Source: Bacillota bacterium (GTDB taxonomy: Bacteria; Bacillota; Clostridia; Christensenellales; CAG-138). From it: DNA of 8,672 nucleotides. This document shows, in pieces, positions 6,111-8,672 of this stretch (position 1 is the first letter of the stretch; each line of letters opens with the position of its first letter). The notes under the pieces are model-generated. The model searched no databases. It had not been told where the DNA came from and worked only from the letters and a program-made list of their open reading frames with translations. The position numbers and the translations under genes are program-made. The stretch covers positions 1-8,672 of the forward strand of contig JAFABA010000079.1 in NCBI GenBank assembly GCA_023426265.1, given 5' to 3'.

Positions 6111-6134
6111 TTGCTTCGATACTTGCTTCGATAC
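6111..6134 (+). repeat. Perfect tandem duplication of a 12-mer in the hpdB-hpdC gap
   Basis: TTGCTTCGATAC occurs twice with no gap, starting 11 bases after the hpdB stop. It lies in an 86-bp spacer that is long for this otherwise tight operon. A related TTTGCTTCGA occurs on the minus strand at 2855-2846, upstream of the regulator gene. It looks like a recent slippage duplication or a doubled binding or processing site. Confidence 0.7.
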
Positions 6135-6136
6135 CT

Positions 6137-6158
6137 TTGAAGACTTCAACAAGTTGAA
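6137..6158 (+). repeat. Overlapping inverted repeats before hpdC
   Basis: TTGAAG-A-CTTCAA (6137-6149) overlaps TTCAAC-AA-GTTGAA (6145-6158), so the middle TTCAA can pair with either neighbour. There is no T-run, so it is not a terminator. Either hairpin would lie 17-26 bases before the hpdC ribosome binding site and could affect mRNA stability or small-subunit translation. Confidence 0.45.
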
Positions 6159-6185
6159 CCGAAAGAAAATGAATGGAGATTTATT

Positions 6186-6446
6186 ATGAAACATATTGAT
6201 TGTGCCAATTTTTTAAGCCTTGATTGCGAAAAGGGTATGTGCGCCATCAACAAGATGATCGTTCCCATCGACGGCGAGGGCAGCGATGCCTGCCCCCGCT
6301 TCAAGAAAGGGTTCCATTGCGCTACCTGCGCAAACTTCTCCAATCCGGATAGCCACGGCATCGGCAGTTGCTCCGGTTTCGAAAAGGTGAATTGGACTTA
6401 TGCGCAAAACGGGGCATTCTGCTGCGAACACTTTGCGCAGAAATAA
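6186..6446 (+). CDS. hpdC: 4-hydroxyphenylacetate decarboxylase, iron-sulfur small subunit
   Basis: An 86-residue cysteine-rich protein that partners HpdB. The N-terminal cluster site is H3, C6, C19 and C36; the C-terminal site is C45, C48, C62 and C80. All eight positions equal the ligands I recall for the two [4Fe-4S] clusters of the C. scatologenes small subunit, including the unusual histidine ligand in MKHIDC. Two further cysteines, C14 and C79, are extra. In the family this subunit is needed for a stable, correctly assembled complex, and its clusters are thought to help regulate or dissipate the radical. GGAG lies 7 bases before the ATG. Spacing is 86 bp from hpdB and 19 bp to hpdA, giving the order B-C-A known from other HPAD operons. 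Confidence 0.95.
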   Translation: MKHIDCANFLSLDCEKGMCAINKMIVPIDGEGSDACPRFKKGFHCATCANFSNPDSHGIGSCSGFEKVNWTYAQNGAFCCEHFAQK

Positions 6447-6465
6447 CCGTAAAGGAAGTAACTCA

Positions 6466-7407
6466 ATGGATGATTTGACCGGTATGATCTTCGACATTCA
6501 GAGTTACTCCGTTCATGATGGCCCAGGATGCAGAACGAATGTGTTCTTTGTTGGTTGTCCGCTGCAATGCAGATGGTGCGCCAACCCGGAAAGCTGGAGG
6601 CGTAAGAAGCACCTTATGTTTTCAGAGCGGTCCTGCAAGTGGGATCAGGGGTGTAAGGCATGCGCCAACGCCTGTCCTTACGGCTCTATTCAATTCGATG
6701 GAAACGGAAAGCCTTCCGTAAACTGGGCCATCTGCACTGAATGCGAGACAATTGAATGTTCAAAATTCTGTGCTGCCAACAGCCTCAAACAGTGCGTTCG
6801 TATTCTGACTGTTGAAGAACTGATTCATGTTTTGCTGCGTGATTTTGCCAACTGGGGATCCGACGGCGGTGTGACGTTCAGCGGCGGTGAACCGCTTTTG
6901 CAGCATGAATATCTGCTTCAGGTGCTCAAGCGCTGCCATGAACTGCAGATGCACACCGCCATCGAAACCTGCGCCTTCGCAAAACAGGAAGTATTCCTCA
7001 ACGTCATGAGGTACATCAACTTCGCATTTATCGATGTGAAGAACATGGATGACGAGAAGCACAAGTGGGGAGTCGGTACCAGCAATCAACCGATTCTCTC
7101 TAATATCGCCGCTCTTGCTCAATCCAGCTGGGGCGGCAGGCTGGTCCTCCGCCAGCCCACGATTTGCGGCTACAACGACAGCACGGAAAATGCGCTGAAG
7201 GTCATTGAGTTCATGAACGAGAACAATCTCTATGAAATCAATCTCCTAAAATTCCATCGTATGGGCGGCACAAAATGGGAGCAGCTCGGCAAGGCGTATG
7301 AGTATACCGATCACGGCGATATGAGCGATGAGCGCATGAAGGAACTGCGGGAGCTCTATCTGGAGAACGACATTGCGTGCTACATAGGCGAAGACACTCC
7401 ATTCTAA
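6466..7407 (+). CDS. hpdA: 4-hydroxyphenylacetate decarboxylase activating enzyme (radical SAM)
   Basis: A 313-residue glycyl radical activase. It uses S-adenosylmethionine and a reduced [4Fe-4S] cluster to abstract a hydrogen from the HpdB glycine (G872). The radical SAM site is C31-x3-C35-x2-C38 in GCPLQCRWCANPE, preceded by DGPGCRTNVFF. A ferredoxin-like insert follows with C57, C63, C66, C70 and C90, C93, C98, C102, enough ligands for two more [4Fe-4S] clusters, as in HpdA and other activases of this subtype. The SAM-binding GGVTFSGGEP is at 134-143. Length is close to known HpdA proteins (about 315). I chose ATG 6466 because AAGGAAG lies 7 bases upstream. The open frame extends back to 6400, but only by overlapping hpdC. 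Confidence 0.95.
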   Translation: MDDLTGMIFDIQSYSVHDGPGCRTNVFFVGCPLQCRWCANPESWRRKKHLMFSERSCKWDQGCKACANACPYGSIQFDGNGKPSVNWAICTECETIECSKFCAANSLKQCVRILTVEELIHVLLRDFANWGSDGGVTFSGGEPLLQHEYLLQVLKRCHELQMHTAIETCAFAKQEVFLNVMRYINFAFIDVKNMDDEKHKWGVGTSNQPILSNIAALAQSSWGGRLVLRQPTICGYNDSTENALKVIEFMNENNLYEINLLKFHRMGGTKWEQLGKAYEYTDHGDMSDERMKELRELYLENDIACYIGEDTPF

Positions 7408-7455
7408 GCAACGGGAACAAACTCAAAATTAAAGTTTTAAATGGAGGAAAAATTC

Positions 7456-8672
7456 ATGACACCAATCTCTGAGAAACAGGCTAATGTTTATGGCCATATG
7501 ACTATACTTTCCGCATGGCTGGCCATTTTCTGCCTGTTCGGGTACCGTTCCAGCTTCTCCATTATGCAGACGATGATCATAGCCGATACCGGATGGACCA
7601 CCCTTCAAACCTCCCTTGGCTACTGCATCATGATGACCGTTTATGCAATTACGGCCTTTTTCAGCGGCTCCCTGGTTGACAAAAAAGGCTGCCGGCCTAC
7701 CTATGCCATAGGCGCCGTCTGTTGCTTCCTTGGCTTCTTCCTGACTTCTCTCGTTAACGTGGCCACCCCCAGCGGCTTCTACGTTTACCTGTTTACTTAC
7801 GGGTTATTCGCCGGCGTCGGCACCGGTATGCTGTGGGTCTCTTCCACTGTTTCTTGCAGAAAATGGTATGTGGGCGATCGTTATGGCACCATGTGGGGCA
7901 TCGCCTTTATGGGCGCTCCTATGGCGCAGCTTCTGCTCACTTTGGTTTTGAAGAGCGTTCTTGTAAGTATGGGTTGGTCTGTCAGTATGAAGATACTGTC
8001 CGTTATCATGGCTGTCTTCCTTATTGTCGCCTCCATTTTCGCAAAAAAGACCCCCAGCCATTACGGTGTCGAGGCTTTCGGGCTGGATACCCTCAAGGCG
8101 AAGAACTCCCCCGCCAACAAGAAAGTCTGGACGGTAGGCGAAGCATTTAAGACTTATGCCATTTGGGCAGTCATTCTTTGCTTCCTGACCGCCATGGCCG
8201 GAGAATTCCTTGTGTGGTCCCAGGTCGTCAGCTTTTTCCAGACGGACATGGGCATGGACCTGAGCCAGGCTTCAAACATCTACCTGATCATCGGTATTGC
8301 GGGTATATTCGCCATGCCCCTGACAGGCAAGCTGTCCGATCGCCTTGTTAAGTCCTTTGGCAACGAACGCAAGGCCCGTAAGCTCATGCTCATAATCGGT
8401 CCTGCTTGCGGCGCTGTCGGCGTTGTCCTGCTTCTCACGAAGAGCCTGCCCCTGTGCATTCTCTCCATGATCCTCCTCGCCGTATACTGGGGCATCGAGC
8501 CCGGTGGCTGCGCCGGTTACGCCGGTTCCATCTTCGGCGGCGCGACGCTCGGCCGCATTTGGGGCCTTGCAACCCTGATTGTTATGGGCATAGGCCCTTC
8601 CTTCGGAACATTTATGGGCGCATGGTTCAAAGATCATTTCGGCTCTTACATGCCCGCCCTGATTTTCTGTTT
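7456..8672 (+). CDS. Major facilitator superfamily transporter, partial (3' end outside window)
   Basis: The first 405 residues of a membrane transporter; the frame is open to the right edge. GGAGG (7443-7447) lies 8 bases before the ATG, and only 48 bp separate it from hpdA with no terminator, so it belongs to the same operon. Hydrophobic segments begin near residue 16 and continue through at least ten spans. The MFS motif A loop GSLVDKKGCRP (71-81) sits after the second span, with a degenerate repeat GKLSDRL (291-297) in the second half. A soluble loop at about 198-230 separates the halves. The overall look recalls the oxalate/formate antiporter-like branch, from memory only. Arylacetate decarboxylase loci elsewhere also carry MFS genes. 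Uptake of 4-hydroxyphenylacetate or export of p-cresol is inferred from position, not shown. Confidence 0.9.
   Translation, partial: MTPISEKQANVYGHMTILSAWLAIFCLFGYRSSFSIMQTMIIADTGWTTLQTSLGYCIMMTVYAITAFFSGSLVDKKGCRPTYAIGAVCCFLGFFLTSLVNVATPSGFYVYLFTYGLFAGVGTGMLWVSSTVSCRKWYVGDRYGTMWGIAFMGAPMAQLLLTLVLKSVLVSMGWSVSMKILSVIMAVFLIVASIFAKKTPSHYGVEAFGLDTLKAKNSPANKKVWTVGEAFKTYAIWAVILCFLTAMAGEFLVWSQVVSFFQTDMGMDLSQASNIYLIIGIAGIFAMPLTGKLSDRLVKSFGNERKARKLMLIIGPACGAVGVVLLLTKSLPLCILSMILLAVYWGIEPGGCAGYAGSIFGGATLGRIWGLATLIVMGIGPSFGTFMGAWFKDHFGSYMPALIFC

Noticed and set aside
1..8672. CRISPR array, insertion sequence, integrase or toxin-antitoxin genes
   Set aside because: I looked for regularly spaced repeats and for transposase, integrase or toxin-like frames and saw none in the window.

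Overview
This window looks like chromosomal DNA of a strict anaerobe, most likely a moderate-GC member of the Clostridia (Firmicutes). The reasons are a two-subunit glycyl radical enzyme with its radical-SAM activase, strong AAGGAGG-type ribosome binding sites, AT-rich intergenic DNA and coding DNA of roughly even base composition. The species cannot be fixed from the sequence.

Left part (1-1900), minus strand: two overlapping genes for the membrane permeases of a DppB/DppC (NikB/NikC)-type peptide or nickel ABC importer. The DppC-like gene runs off the left edge. Behind the operon start is an almost ideal sigma-70 promoter (TTGACA-N17-TAGAAT). It is surrounded by two copies of a long palindrome about 106 bp apart and two copies of a second motif exactly 200 bp apart, so this importer appears to be under tight control.

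Middle (1960-2100): a 12-bp hairpin, then a broken tRNA-Asn (anticodon arm, T arm, 3' acceptor strand and CCA present; normal D arm absent), then a bidirectional terminator. This is the kind of scar left at the border of an island or by a deletion.

Right part (2160-8672): a minus-strand Crp/Fnr-family regulator lies divergent to a four-gene plus-strand operon. The first three genes are hpdB, hpdC and hpdA, encoding the catalytic subunit, the iron-sulfur small subunit and the activating enzyme of 4-hydroxyphenylacetate decarboxylase. This enzyme makes p-cresol from the tyrosine breakdown product 4-hydroxyphenylacetate. The assignment is strong: every HPAD active-site residue I can recall falls at the expected place in HpdB with a one-residue offset (C502, E504, H535, E636, G872, F213, S343, F404, I749). 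All eight cluster ligands of HpdC (H3, C6, C19, C36, C45, C48, C62, C80) fall at the expected positions. The fourth gene, cut by the right edge, is a major facilitator transporter likely to move the acid substrate or the cresol product.

How it may work together: the Crp/Fnr-type regulator probably reads an aromatic acid or the redox state and acts at an inverted pair of ATGTGTAAnTTTCAC sites upstream of hpdB. HpdA then installs the glycyl radical on HpdB, HpdBC decarboxylates 4-hydroxyphenylacetate, and the transporter handles substrate or product. The enzyme system itself is known. The less described parts are the linked regulator, its operators, the operon-borne transporter, the tRNA scar and the palindrome array of the neighbouring importer.
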